DNA from: JBPOFY01 sp049889815
GTDB taxonomy: Bacteria > Verrucomicrobiota > Verrucomicrobiia > Opitutales > Coraliomargaritaceae
Direction of reading: 5' to 3'
DNA: 64,000 nucleotides
NCBI GenBank assembly: GCA_049889815.1
Contig: JBMHCR010000026.1
Location: 1-64,000 of the forward strand
Below are positions 26,219-34,961 of this stretch, piece after piece; within the stretch, counting starts at the first letter, position 1; every line of letters starts with the position of its first letter. The notes under the pieces are model-generated. The model made no database searches and was not told where the DNA came from. It was given only the letters and a program-made list of their open reading frames with translations. Position numbers and translations under genes: made by a program.

Positions 26219-27982
26219 GTGTCTGTTTCCGAAAACAACGAAGTTATCATCGAGGGCATCCCGGCATCTCCGGGGGTCGCACATGGAACTGCGTTGGTAT
26301 ATCTGCAGAACCAGCTCGATATCCCGGCCTATGTTGTTGAAGACGATTTGGTTGAAGCTGAGATCGAGCGCCTCGATCGGGCTATTATTGAGACGCGCAG
26401 CGAGATTTCTGCCGTGCGAGCCAAGGTTGCTGAAAGCTTGGGTGAGGGTGAAGCGGCTATTTTTGATGCACACCTAATGGTTCTGGAGGACAGTGCACTC
26501 ATTTCTGAAGTGACGTCTGAAGTTCGAAATTCGAAGCGCAACGTTGAGCATTGCTACAATAATGTCGCGCAGCGCTACATCTCGTTTTTCAGCTCGATGG
26601 AAGACGATTATCTCAAAGAGCGCGTTTCGGATATTCGCGATGTGACCCGCCGCTTATTGCACAATCTGATTGGTGCGCAGAAGGTGAGCTTGGGTGACAT
26701 TTTAAACGAAATCATAGTGATTTCTGAGGACATTACGCCGTCCGATACGGCGGATATGGATCGTTCAAAACTCCTAGGCTTTGCGACTGATGTCGGAGGG
26801 AAGACTAGTCACTCGGTGATTATGGCGCGTTCATTGCGGATTCCCGCAGTGGTTGGCACGCATGATGTTACTAAGCGTGTCAAGACGGGTGATCAGATTT
26901 TATTGGATGGTTACGACGGGATCATCGTTATTAATCCGACTGAGGAGCGACTTTATAAATACGGTAAGCGTCAAAGTGAGTTGCGTAAGCTCGAAGAGAT
27001 TTATGCGTCTTCGATACCCGAGGCAGCGGTGACTAGCGATGGAACTCCGATCGAGTTGATGGCGAACATTGAGGGTGCGTGGGATATGGAATTGGCGACT
27101 TCTATGAACGCGCATGGAGTCGGCCTCTTTCGAACAGAGGGTATCTTTTTGAGACACCATGGTTATCCATCAGAGGAGGCTCAATTTGAAGAGTATGCAG
27201 CAGTCGCGAAGGCGGCAGGCGAACATCCTGTAATCATACGCACCCTAGATGTTGGTGGTGATAAAACGATCGGTGATCAAAGCGTAGCCGAGGATAATTC
27301 CTTTATGGGGTTCCGGGCGATTCGTTTTTGTCTAGAAAATCAGGATATTTTTAAAACGCAGCTTCGTGCGATCTTGCGTGCGAGTGCCCAAGGCAATGTG
27401 AAGTTGATGTATCCGATGATCAGTGGTGTTGATGAGCTCAGACGTGCGCATCAGGTGCTTGAGTCTGTCAAGAATGAGCTTCGTGATCAGAGTGTTGCAT
27501 TCGACGAGGAGATCGATGTCGGCGCCATGGTAGAGGTGCCAAGTGCCGCTGCAGTCGTTGATCTCCTCGCTGCGGAGGCGGATTTCTTAAGCATCGGGAC
27601 GAATGATCTAATTCAATATCTGATGGCAGTGGATCGTCTCAATGATCGGGTAGCACATCTTTATGATCCAGCTCATCCAGCAGTGGTGCGCACACTAAAG
27701 TCTATTATAGATGGAGGGCATAATGCGGGGATTCCTGTTAGTGTTTGCGGTGAGATCGCGGGTGATCCATCATTTGCAGCTTTGCTCGTTGGTATGGGCG
27801 CAAGCTCCTTAAGTTTGACCGCTAGTGGTTTACCTGAGGTCAAATATCTAATTCGGCAGATTGCACAGCAAGACGCTCAGCAGCTGGTGACCGATGTAAT
27901 TGCCTCCAACTGCTCGCAGAAAACTATGAAATTATTGGAAAATTTCAGGCAGCATTCAATTGGGGACCTACTCGCACGATAG
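26219..27982 (+). CDS. ptsI: phosphoenolpyruvate-protein phosphotransferase (PTS enzyme I)
   Basis: 587 residues from a GTG start. The N-terminal HPr-binding helical region is followed by the phosphohistidine site GGKTSHSVIMARSLRIPA. The C-terminal PEP-binding TIM barrel has RTEGIFLRHHGYPSEEAQ, RTLDVGGDKT, the DLIQYLMAVDR segment and PVSVCGEIAGDP, with the family's active Cys. It moves phosphate from PEP to HPr. No HPr or EII gene is in the window, so it may serve a PTS-Ntr-like regulatory chain; that is inference. Confidence 0.93.
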   Translation: MSVSENNEVIIEGIPASPGVAHGTALVYLQNQLDIPAYVVEDDLVEAEIERLDRAIIETRSEISAVRAKVAESLGEGEAAIFDAHLMVLEDSALISEVTSEVRNSKRNVEHCYNNVAQRYISFFSSMEDDYLKERVSDIRDVTRRLLHNLIGAQKVSLGDILNEIIVISEDITPSDTADMDRSKLLGFATDVGGKTSHSVIMARSLRIPAVVGTHDVTKRVKTGDQILLDGYDGIIVINPTEERLYKYGKRQSELRKLEEIYASSIPEAAVTSDGTPIELMANIEGAWDMELATSMNAHGVGLFRTEGIFLRHHGYPSEEAQFEEYAAVAKAAGEHPVIIRTLDVGGDKTIGDQSVAEDNSFMGFRAIRFCLENQDIFKTQLRAILRASAQGNVKLMYPMISGVDELRRAHQVLESVKNELRDQSVAFDEEIDVGAMVEVPSAAAVVDLLAAEADFLSIGTNDLIQYLMAVDRLNDRVAHLYDPAHPAVVRTLKSIIDGGHNAGIPVSVCGEIAGDPSFAALLVGMGASSLSLTASGLPEVKYLIRQIAQQDAQQLVTDVIASNCSQKTMKLLENFRQHSIGDLLAR

Positions 27983-28012
27983 CTTGAGTGTTTTTATCGT
28001 TTTTAATAGGTA

Positions 28013-28519
28013 TTGGCGACAAGTCGGTTGCTTCTGAAATGGGGTAAGCTTTCCCTTCAACCTTTTGGGAAACCCCTGAAGATTCTCATACAAACTAGCC
28101 ATTATCCGCCGCTGAGTGCGAGCGGTTTTGATGCCCGTTGTTGGCAAGTTGCCGAAGAACTGTGGGAAAGAGGGCATGGTCTACAAATCCTTACTTCAAA
28201 CTTTCGTGTTCCGCCTAGAGGTATTCGAAAAGATAATGGCGTTTTTCGTGACTTGGTTTTGTATGCGAATTTATCTAAGGAAGAACTGAGAGACCTGAGC
28301 TATCGAATTACGCTCGCAATCGATAGGAAAAATGGGGAATTGCTGGAAGATCGAGTGGCTCGTTTTGAACCGGATTCAGTTAGCGTGTGGAGTGGCGATC
28401 AACTTTCAAAGTCAATACTCGAGAGGTTACATGATCTAGGAATTGCGGTAGCACATGACCTTCATTCAAGCTGTTTGACCCAAGAAACATTCTATAAGGA
28501 TTTATGGCAGTGCTGGTAA
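28013..28519 (+). pseudogene. truncated GT4-type glycosyltransferase, N-terminal domain only
   Basis: 168 codons with a TTG as the only early start candidate. KILIQTSHYPPLSASGFDAR and VAEELWERGHGLQILTSNF are the typical beta-alpha opening of family 4 glycosyltransferases. The frame stops after VAHDLHSSCLTQETFYKDLWQCW, just where the first Rossmann half of such enzymes ends. The whole C-terminal donor-binding domain is missing and nothing downstream restores it. It is likely a gene remnant next to ptsI. A functional single-domain protein is a less likely alternative. Confidence 0.55.
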
Positions 28520-28581
28520 AAGAAACAATTTTCGTTTGGTGCAAGACTGAGAAGAATTGTCGTGACGCGTACTTATAAGCT

Positions 28582-30108
28582 TCAGTTTTTATCGTCGATC
28601 TCGTTGGCATGCGATTTGAAAGCAGCTAATTCCTCACGGATCACAGGCAATAAAAAATAAACACCGATCAAGTTTGGGAAACACATACCTAATAGCATTC
28701 CGTCGGAAAAATCAGTCACTGCGCCAAGCGACATCGCTGCTCCAATGACGATGCAAATGCAAAAGATAATTTTATAGGATAAGTCTGCCGCTCTACTGTG
28801 GCCCAGCAAGCTGTTCCAGGCCTGTTGTCCATAGTATGACCAAGAAAGCAGCGTTGAAATCGCAAATAAGGTAACGGCGATAAAAAGGACGAATGGGAAC
28901 CAAGCAATGACCGATGCAAATGCTTTTGAGGTGACCTCAATGCCATTTGCCGAAGTCATATCGGGTCCGTAGGTGCCTGTGAGGACAATTACGAGGGCTG
29001 TCAATGAGCATACTACCAATGTGTCTATGAACGGTTCCAACAGGGCAACTACACCCTCACTTGCCGGTTTACTTGTTTTTACGGCTGAGTGGGCGATCGG
29101 GGCGGAGCCGATACCTGCCTCGTTCGAGAAAGTTCCCCGTTGGATACCCACCAGCATCGCACCGATTAAACCGCCAACATATGCATCGGGAGTGAAAGCT
29201 TGCTTGATAATGAGTGCGATAGCAGACGGCAGATCACTAAGGTGCAGGCAAACAATAATCAAAGCACCTGTGATATAGGTAATGCACATTAGCGGCACGA
29301 GGCGAGAAGTCACGTTTGCGATTCTGCGGATACCGCCTATGATCACCACAGCAATCAGCACGGCAATTACTACGCCAAAGACCCAACGATAGTTTGCTAG
29401 GATGCTTTCATGACCTCCACTGATCTCGACAAACTGTGAACAGGCTTGATTGACTTGAAACATATTGCCGCCTCCCAGCGAGGCGCCAACGCAGAGGATC
29501 GCAAAAGTCACTCCGAGAATCTTGCCAAGTTTCGCCCAGCCACGTTCAGCAAGTCCCTTCGTCAGGTACTTCATCGGGCCTCCATGCACTTTTCCGTTCT
29601 CGTCAATGTCTCGATAGCGGACGCCGAGGGTGCACTCGGCGAATTTAGTAGTCATGCCAAGAAAGCCGATCACAATCATCCAAAATGCAGCTCCAGGGCC
29701 GCCTTTCGAAATGGCGATCGCTACTCCAGCAATATTACCAAGTCCGACTGTCGCAGATAATGCTGCCGTAAGCGCTTGAAAGTGGGTGATTTCACCTGGA
29801 TCTGATTTCTTGGAATACTTACCTCTAACTGTCTTAAGTGCGAGACCGAGCGAGCGGAGGTTGAGAAAACGAAAGTGAATCGTGAGAAAGATTCCAGTGC
29901 CCGCCAACCAAATAAGAATGAAGGGGATAGGCTGCCCGCCAATTGTGATCGGAGCGAAAAAGATGACTTTAAAGATGCGTTCCGTCCAAGGAGCCATTGC
30001 CTCATTGATCGCCGTGTCTAAGCTTTTCTCCTGCGCCCACGCCGCAGTTGCGGTTAGTTGGAAGGTGAGAGAGGCAACTATAGTTCTGAGGAGATTGTTT
30101 AAGTGCAT
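28582..30108 (-). CDS. sodium:alanine (AGCS family) symporter
   Basis: 508 residues with about 11 hydrophobic segments. AGCS family motifs are visible: FQALTAALSATVGLGNIAGVAIAI, with the ATVGLGNIAG core, GPGAAFWMIVIGFLGM, and GIQRGTFSNEAGIGSAPIAH. An N-terminal signal-peptide-like segment (to AWAQE, about 26) precedes a periplasmic stretch, as in some Bacteroidetes and Verrucomicrobia homologues. It takes up alanine or glycine with Na+ across the inner membrane. It is convergent with the broken glycosyltransferase. Confidence 0.92.
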   Translation of the reverse strand: MHLNNLLRTIVASLTFQLTATAAWAQEKSLDTAINEAMAPWTERIFKVIFFAPITIGGQPIPFILIWLAGTGIFLTIHFRFLNLRSLGLALKTVRGKYSKKSDPGEITHFQALTAALSATVGLGNIAGVAIAISKGGPGAAFWMIVIGFLGMTTKFAECTLGVRYRDIDENGKVHGGPMKYLTKGLAERGWAKLGKILGVTFAILCVGASLGGGNMFQVNQACSQFVEISGGHESILANYRWVFGVVIAVLIAVVIIGGIRRIANVTSRLVPLMCITYITGALIIVCLHLSDLPSAIALIIKQAFTPDAYVGGLIGAMLVGIQRGTFSNEAGIGSAPIAHSAVKTSKPASEGVVALLEPFIDTLVVCSLTALVIVLTGTYGPDMTSANGIEVTSKAFASVIAWFPFVLFIAVTLFAISTLLSWSYYGQQAWNSLLGHSRAADLSYKIIFCICIVIGAAMSLGAVTDFSDGMLLGMCFPNLIGVYFLLPVIREELAAFKSHANEIDDKN

Positions 30109-30231
30109 GGGGCGTTGTTAGTTCCACATTAGACTGTGCAGAGGTGGTTTCACTGCAATGTAAAATCTTGATCAGAAAAAAATCTTCTCAAACGGAGTGA
30201 CTTTGCTGATCTGACAGTCTTAGATCGGCGG

Positions 30232-31347
30232 ATGTCGTTGATTGATCGATATGTTTTAAAAGAGTGGTTTGTTGGCTTCACCCTTACCTTGGGGGTGATT
30301 CTCGGCATTCTGATCCTTCAGAATATGTATGACAGGCTGCCCGATCTTCTGGACTATGATGCATCGATTCAGCAGGTTTTTTTCTTCTTTCTTTTAGCGC
30401 TTCCAGCCTATTTGCCAGCGATTATTCCGATTACTTTTTTGGTTTCGTTGCTGTTTTCATTGGGGACACTTCACCGTAATAACGAAATCGTCGCTATGCG
30501 ATCGACGGGCACGAGTCTCTGGCGAATCAGTCGATCACTCTGGGTCGCTGGTTTGGCACTCTCGCTAGTGCTTCTCTACCTGACGGCTTCGGTGGTTCCG
30601 AAGTCGGTTGAGCAGTCACGCTCATTCATCGAAAATTTGAAGTTCGCTGCTGCTGACTCAACTGAGACTGAGAGCACAGTCGGTCTGCTCTACAATCTTG
30701 GCTTCGATAACCGCCACGACGGACGTCTGTGGTTTATGAATCGTTTTAATGAGCGTGCGTGGCTTGGCTCCGGTGTGAATGTCCATATCCGGAATCAAGA
30801 GAATGGGCAGGAGATTTCTCGAATTTCTGCACGGGAAGCATATTTCGATAACACACGGGGGTATTGGGTTTTTGTGGATGGTCGTGAGCTCCTCTTTGAT
30901 ACGGATTCAGGTGATATCCTCCGAGTCCTTTCGTTTGAAGAAAAAATCTTTGAAAACTTTAATGAGGACCCGGATCTCATGCTTGCTCTCCACAAAAAAC
31001 CGAATGAGTTATCCCTCTTCGAACTTCAGCGGATCATCGCTGCGGTGGCCCCCGAGGATAATCCAAGGGTTCATGCTTATCTGGTCCGTTATTATTCCTT
31101 ACTGGCGGTTCCGTTCAGTTGTCTAGTTGTGGTTGGGATTGCGGTCCCTTTTGCTGTCTCGGGTGTTCGCGCGGGTCCGATGGTTGGAATTTCAAAGAGC
31201 ATTGGCTTCTTCGCGGTTTTTTATGTGTTGGTGACCGTTACATCCATTCTAGGTGAGCGTCAGATCATATCTGCACTTCTGGCCGCGTGGGTGCCGAATA
31301 TCATCATGCTTGGTTTGGCGGCGCAGTTATTTCGAAAGGCTCGATGA
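30232..31347 (+). CDS. LptF/LptG-family LPS export permease (YjgP/YjgQ)
   Basis: 371 residues, the usual length. Two N-terminal and four C-terminal-half hydrophobic helices flank a periplasmic beta-jellyroll (about 130-270). The N-terminal MSLIDRYVLKEWFVGFTLTL matches the LptF/G start, and LLFSLGTLHRNNEIVAMRSTG is the coupling-helix region typical of the family. It helps extract lipopolysaccharide from the inner membrane with LptB. A second permease and lptB are not in the window, so F cannot be told from G. The stop overlaps the methyltransferase start (ATGA). Confidence 0.9.
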   Translation: MSLIDRYVLKEWFVGFTLTLGVILGILILQNMYDRLPDLLDYDASIQQVFFFFLLALPAYLPAIIPITFLVSLLFSLGTLHRNNEIVAMRSTGTSLWRISRSLWVAGLALSLVLLYLTASVVPKSVEQSRSFIENLKFAAADSTETESTVGLLYNLGFDNRHDGRLWFMNRFNERAWLGSGVNVHIRNQENGQEISRISAREAYFDNTRGYWVFVDGRELLFDTDSGDILRVLSFEEKIFENFNEDPDLMLALHKKPNELSLFELQRIIAAVAPEDNPRVHAYLVRYYSLLAVPFSCLVVVGIAVPFAVSGVRAGPMVGISKSIGFFAVFYVLVTVTSILGERQIISALLAAWVPNIIMLGLAAQLFRKAR

Positions 31348-32504
31348 GTTTGTTTATGGAGTCTTACGGAGATTCGAAGGTTGCTACAGTGCAGCTGGTC
31401 GATGGGAACTGTGCCGCGGGGCGTCCATGGCTGCAGATGACCGATCTGATTATAGATGCAGCTATTTTAGATGGCAGTTCTGTCGAGGTCTTGGATGCAG
31501 AGGGTGGTTCTTATGGTTGTGGGATTTTTGACCGTCGGGATCCGTTTGCCGCATGGCGACGGTTCAGTTTCGCTAGTGGGGTGTTGTTCGATGAGGTGTA
31601 TTTATCGGATGCAATCAATGAAGCTTGTGATCGCCGTGGAGAGGAATCGTGCCTCAGGTTGGTTCATTCGGATGCAGATTACTTACCGGGCCTTGTCGTC
31701 GAGCAGTTTGACCAAGTATTGTCAGTGACTTGCGAGACCGCCGCGGTTGATCGATCGCTCTCTGTCATTATTGAGATATTGAAGGAAAGGTTTCAGCCGC
31801 AAGAGATAGTAATTCTGAATCAAATAGCGGTCCGTGAGCGGTTTGGGTTGGGCCTCGCGGTCAGTACTGTAAGCGGAAATAATCTAAAGGGCCGGTGGGT
31901 TGAAATGGATGGGGTGGAATATCGTCTGGATTGGTTGAAACCGCACAAGCCAAGTGTCTATCTTGATCAGAGGGAACAATATCAACTGGTTGCGAGCTTG
32001 GTTGAGGGTCGCTGTGTATTGGATGCGTTCTCGCATAGTGGGGGCTTTGCGCTGAATGCATGTAAGGCGGGTGCAGAGCATGTTGTCGCGCTTGATTGCG
32101 ATGAGATGTTTGTAAAATCGATCGGTGCGCACGCACAGCGCAACGATTGTTTTGTCGAAACAATCTGCGGAGATGTTCGAGAGTTTCTGGCGCAGCGAAA
32201 ACCGGGGGAATGTGATTGTATTATAATGGATCCGCCCTCTGAGCAGTTTACCCGCACCGAAGCGTTGCTGAGTTTGCACGAACAGGCATTTCGGTGCCTT
32301 GGGAGCGGTGGCATTTTAGCGACCTATGCACGATCTGATCACCTAGGGATGGATTCTTTTGAGCGCACCGTGGCGGAGGCTGCGGCCCGCGTAGGTAGAG
32401 AAGGGCGTATCTTTGCACGAACAAGCCAGCCCTTTGATTTTCCGAATTTGTTGAGTTGTCCTGAAATCAACCGATTGAAAGGGATGATTCTCCAAGTTGA
32501 GTGA
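31344..32504 (+). CDS. RlmI-like class I SAM-dependent rRNA methyltransferase
   Basis: 386 residues from the ATG at 31344, in an ATGA overlap with the LptF/G stop. The N-terminus is a PUA-like domain (about 1-75: GRPWLQMTDLIIDAAILDGS), then the RlmI/RlmK central domain (DADYLPGLVVEQFDQVLSV). The methyltransferase domain has YLDQREQYQLVASLVEGR, motif I VLDAFSHSGGFALNACKAGA and motif IV IIMDPPSEQF. RlmI methylates a 23S rRNA cytosine C5. The N-terminal order PUA-EEHEE-MTase matches, though the exact target is unknown. Confidence 0.85.
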   Translation: MSLFMESYGDSKVATVQLVDGNCAAGRPWLQMTDLIIDAAILDGSSVEVLDAEGGSYGCGIFDRRDPFAAWRRFSFASGVLFDEVYLSDAINEACDRRGEESCLRLVHSDADYLPGLVVEQFDQVLSVTCETAAVDRSLSVIIEILKERFQPQEIVILNQIAVRERFGLGLAVSTVSGNNLKGRWVEMDGVEYRLDWLKPHKPSVYLDQREQYQLVASLVEGRCVLDAFSHSGGFALNACKAGAEHVVALDCDEMFVKSIGAHAQRNDCFVETICGDVREFLAQRKPGECDCIIMDPPSEQFTRTEALLSLHEQAFRCLGSGGILATYARSDHLGMDSFERTVAEAAARVGREGRIFARTSQPFDFPNLLSCPEINRLKGMILQVE

Positions 32505-32517
32505 GTGGATCCACTCA
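32502..32517. terminator. perfect 16-bp palindrome at a convergent gene end
   Basis: TGAGTGGATCCACTCA is a perfect palindrome. It contains the stop codon of the plus-strand methyltransferase (32502-32504) and the stop of a minus-strand open frame (32515-32517). The plus-strand flank is TTTCTT, so it may act as a weak bidirectional terminator. Confidence 0.4.
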
Positions 32518-32661
32518 TTTCTTACCGGGTTTCGGTTGCACTTTATCGTAAGTGCTTTTGCCTTTAAGTTCCGCCGTGGGTTTCGTTATGCTCAGCTGTT
32601 TGAAGTGGCGCCCGAACAGAAAATTACGGCGGTCTTCAAGTGTCGCTGAGCGAATGAACGG
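32515..32661 (-). pseudogene. protein C-terminal remnant or unstarted small ORF downstream of the cupin gene
   Basis: The cupin frame continues after its TAA for 48 sense codons to TGA 32515-32517. It has no ATG, GTG or TTG start near its beginning. The product reads SATLEDRRNFLFGRHFKQL and then a Lys-rich tail ending QPKPGKK, with ordinary codon use. The tail resembles a genuine protein C-terminus. It may be the leftover end of a deleted gene, or a small ORF started at ATT or CTG. No family recognised. Confidence 0.3.
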
Positions 32662-33033
32662 TTAGAGTTTTTTGACGAAGAGAATTAGGGTTTCAGTGTC
32701 GCCATTCTTCCAAGCGTGTTGAGTGTCTGGTTTAAAAGAGATAAAGTCGCCTGCATTGAATTTGATGTGCTCACCTTTTGTTTCGCTGTCGCCGCCGAAG
32801 AGTGTCCCGGAGCCTTTTACAACATAGCTGAAATACTCGTCTGGTGCAGCGTGTAGCGGGAACTCTTCTGCACTGGGTTCAATTTTAAACAAAAAGAAAA
32901 ATATACCGGCTGCCTCGACACTGAGAGCTTCCCAGCCTGCGGGAAAGTCCGCCGCAGAAAATTCTGGGACAGTTCCATCCTCGAAGTATGATTTACCATT
33001 ATTATCGTTTAATATGAAGTGCTTTGCAGTCAT
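32662..33033 (-). CDS. small cupin-domain protein
   Basis: 123 residues forming a single cupin_2 barrel. Motif 1 is split over HAAPDEYFSYVVKGSGTLFGG, with the conserved H-x-x-x-x-E pattern reduced to H, D-E-Y. Motif 2 is GDFISFKPDTQHAWKNG, with PxxxxHxxxN intact. Metal binding is likely but substrate is unknown. It sits at the left edge of the sugar-catabolism region; cupins here may bind sugar or sugar-acid ligands, which is inference. Confidence 0.8.
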   Translation of the reverse strand: MTAKHFILNDNNGKSYFEDGTVPEFSAADFPAGWEALSVEAAGIFFFLFKIEPSAEEFPLHAAPDEYFSYVVKGSGTLFGGDSETKGEHIKFNAGDFISFKPDTQHAWKNGDTETLILFVKKL

Positions 33034-33220
33034 TTATGTATTGGATCGGTGGAAGGTTGTAGCCGAGCAGGCCTTTCGGTTTGGGAACTCAATTTAAATC
33101 TTAGATAAGGCTGGAGCGACAAGTTTCGGATATTACACAGCCGAACGCAATCCGTTTCCGACGTGTGAAATTACTTGCCTTGAATTTCAATCTGCGGATT
33201 TCTAATACAGTTGCCTGTTT

Positions 33221-34093
33221 ATGCTTGTGCCTAGGTTTAGATTCACCCCGTTCATTTGGATGTTTTCGTTTGCGTTGTCCTCGTACGCGGCGGAAACCTG
33301 GAAATATCTGTTGGACAAGGATCTGTCAAAATTTGAAATATGGATGGGTGTCCCGCACGCGACCGTTGGGGGCTTGCCTGAGGGCACCTACCAGTCTGAT
33401 AACGTCCACGACGGAACACCGATGGGATTGGATGCCGACCTCAAGAATGTCTTTTCGGTCATTGAAGAAGAAGGTGAGTTGATACTCAAAGTGACTGGCG
33501 AAATTTATGGTGGATTGACCACGCTCGATGAATTCGAGAACTATCACATGAGTATTCAGGTGCGTTGGGGAGACAAGAAGTGGGCTCCACGCCTGAATGC
33601 GCTTCGTGACAGCGGCATACTGTATCACTGCCACGGTAACCATGGGAGCTTCTGGAAGGTATGGAAATCTTCTTTGGAGTTTCAGGTTCAGGAATCAGAT
33701 TTGGGAGACTTTATCCCCTTGGCAGGTCCCTATGCTGACATTCGTCTGAGCTATATTGAAGGCGTGAAACGCCCGCGCTATGATAAGAATAGTGACGACT
33801 ATGGGGGCGGATACGTTAGTGCGTATCCGGAGCCGGATGCGCCTCACGGAGAGTGGAACCAACTTGATTTGTATGTGGTGGGTAACAATGCCATTCATGT
33901 CGTCAATGGCGAGGTCGTCATGGTGGTAGAAAACGCCAAGGATCACCATGGAGAGCCACTGGCCAAGGGGCAAATACAGCTGCAATCAGAGGCTGCAGAG
34001 GTGTATTATAAGGATTTCAAAATTCGCCCGCTATCTGTTTTCCCTGAAGCCTTTAGCTCGCAGGTTCGCTTTCGGTCAAACGAATCGACCTGA
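33221..34093 (+). CDS. secreted DUF1080 (3-keto-disaccharide hydrolase-like) protein
   Basis: 290 residues. A signal peptide (about 1-23, to SYAAE) is followed by a concanavalin-like beta-sandwich of the PF06439 family. Family features are WKYLLDKDLSKFEIWMG at the start, ENYHMSIQVRWGDKKWAP, DSGILYHCHG, SLEFQVQESDLGDF, and the closing GQIQLQSEAAEVYYKDFKIRPL. Proteins of this family cleave 3-keto-glycosides in the periplasm. A sugar isomerase and a second DUF1080 gene follow on the same strand, supporting a 3-keto-sugar pathway; the required dehydrogenase is not in the window. Confidence 0.87.
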   Translation: MLVPRFRFTPFIWMFSFALSSYAAETWKYLLDKDLSKFEIWMGVPHATVGGLPEGTYQSDNVHDGTPMGLDADLKNVFSVIEEEGELILKVTGEIYGGLTTLDEFENYHMSIQVRWGDKKWAPRLNALRDSGILYHCHGNHGSFWKVWKSSLEFQVQESDLGDFIPLAGPYADIRLSYIEGVKRPRYDKNSDDYGGGYVSAYPEPDAPHGEWNQLDLYVVGNNAIHVVNGEVVMVVENAKDHHGEPLAKGQIQLQSEAAEVYYKDFKIRPLSVFPEAFSSQVRFRSNEST

Positions 34094-34120
34094 ATTACTT
34101 TTTCCACTTTTTAAGTTTCG

Positions 34121-34921
34121 ATGATGAATCGAATTGGCGCCTGTGTTTGGTCGCTTCCGGGGCAAACCGTCGAAGAGCAGTTGAGTCTCGCGCAAGCTGG
34201 AGGTTTAGATGGTGTGCAACTGGATCTGTACTCGGGGGTGGGTGGACAGACACTTGAGGACGAAACGATGATCGGCTGGATGCGCGATTTCGCCGCTCAA
34301 TCTGGCCTCCAATACCCGTCTTTGGGTGTTGGCGTATTTTGTCAACACGGGGCTACGGATCGGGCGCAGCATCCTTTCTTACGTGACGTTTTAGATGCGG
34401 CAATCTACGCGGCCGCGCAGCTTAGGATCCCCTTATTGCAGGTCCCGAGTTTTTTCGCGAGTGCGCTCAACACCCAAGAGGACATTGCTAATACTATCGA
34501 GTTAATGCACTACGCTTGTGAGCAGGCGCAAAAATTTAATATTCAAGTTGGCAGCGAGAATGTGCTACCCCCTGACAAACTCGAAGAGTTTATCTCTGCT
34601 GTAAATATGCCGAATTTCAAAATTTACTTCGATACTGCAAACCCTCACGCGATGGCTGGTCTTGATGCTGTTGAATTGCTCGATGCATCGGTTCCTTACC
34701 TCGCACAAGTGCACTTAAAGGATGAGCGCGACGATGGAGAGCCGGCATTATTGGGAGAGGGCGATTGCCAGTTTCAGAAAACCTTTGCCGCTCTGAAAAG
34801 TATGAACTATCGCGGGTGGTATGTTCTTGAATCTCCTTACACGAAAGTAATGGAAGTAGACGGTATGAGTGCACAGGAAGCGCTTTTTCGTGACCTGAGT
34901 GCTGCGGGTTACGATTCCTGA
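34121..34921 (+). CDS. sugar phosphate isomerase/epimerase (TIM barrel)
   Basis: 266 residues; starts at 34121 or 34124. Xylose isomerase-like TIM barrel, recognised from MNRIGACVWSLPGQ, GLDGVQLDLYSG, QVGSENVLPPDKLEEF, YFDTANPHAM and HLKDERDDGEPALLGEGD, which supply the Glu, Asp and His metal ligands. No signal peptide, so cytoplasmic. Members often act with Gfo/Idh/MocA dehydrogenases and DUF1080 proteins in keto-sugar or inositol catabolism; the location between two DUF1080 genes supports this, but the substrate is unknown. Confidence 0.87.
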   Translation: MMNRIGACVWSLPGQTVEEQLSLAQAGGLDGVQLDLYSGVGGQTLEDETMIGWMRDFAAQSGLQYPSLGVGVFCQHGATDRAQHPFLRDVLDAAIYAAAQLRIPLLQVPSFFASALNTQEDIANTIELMHYACEQAQKFNIQVGSENVLPPDKLEEFISAVNMPNFKIYFDTANPHAMAGLDAVELLDASVPYLAQVHLKDERDDGEPALLGEGDCQFQKTFAALKSMNYRGWYVLESPYTKVMEVDGMSAQEALFRDLSAAGYDS

Positions 34922-34961
34922 TCGACCTTGCCTCATTTTCATTGTTGTTGAACATGCAGGC

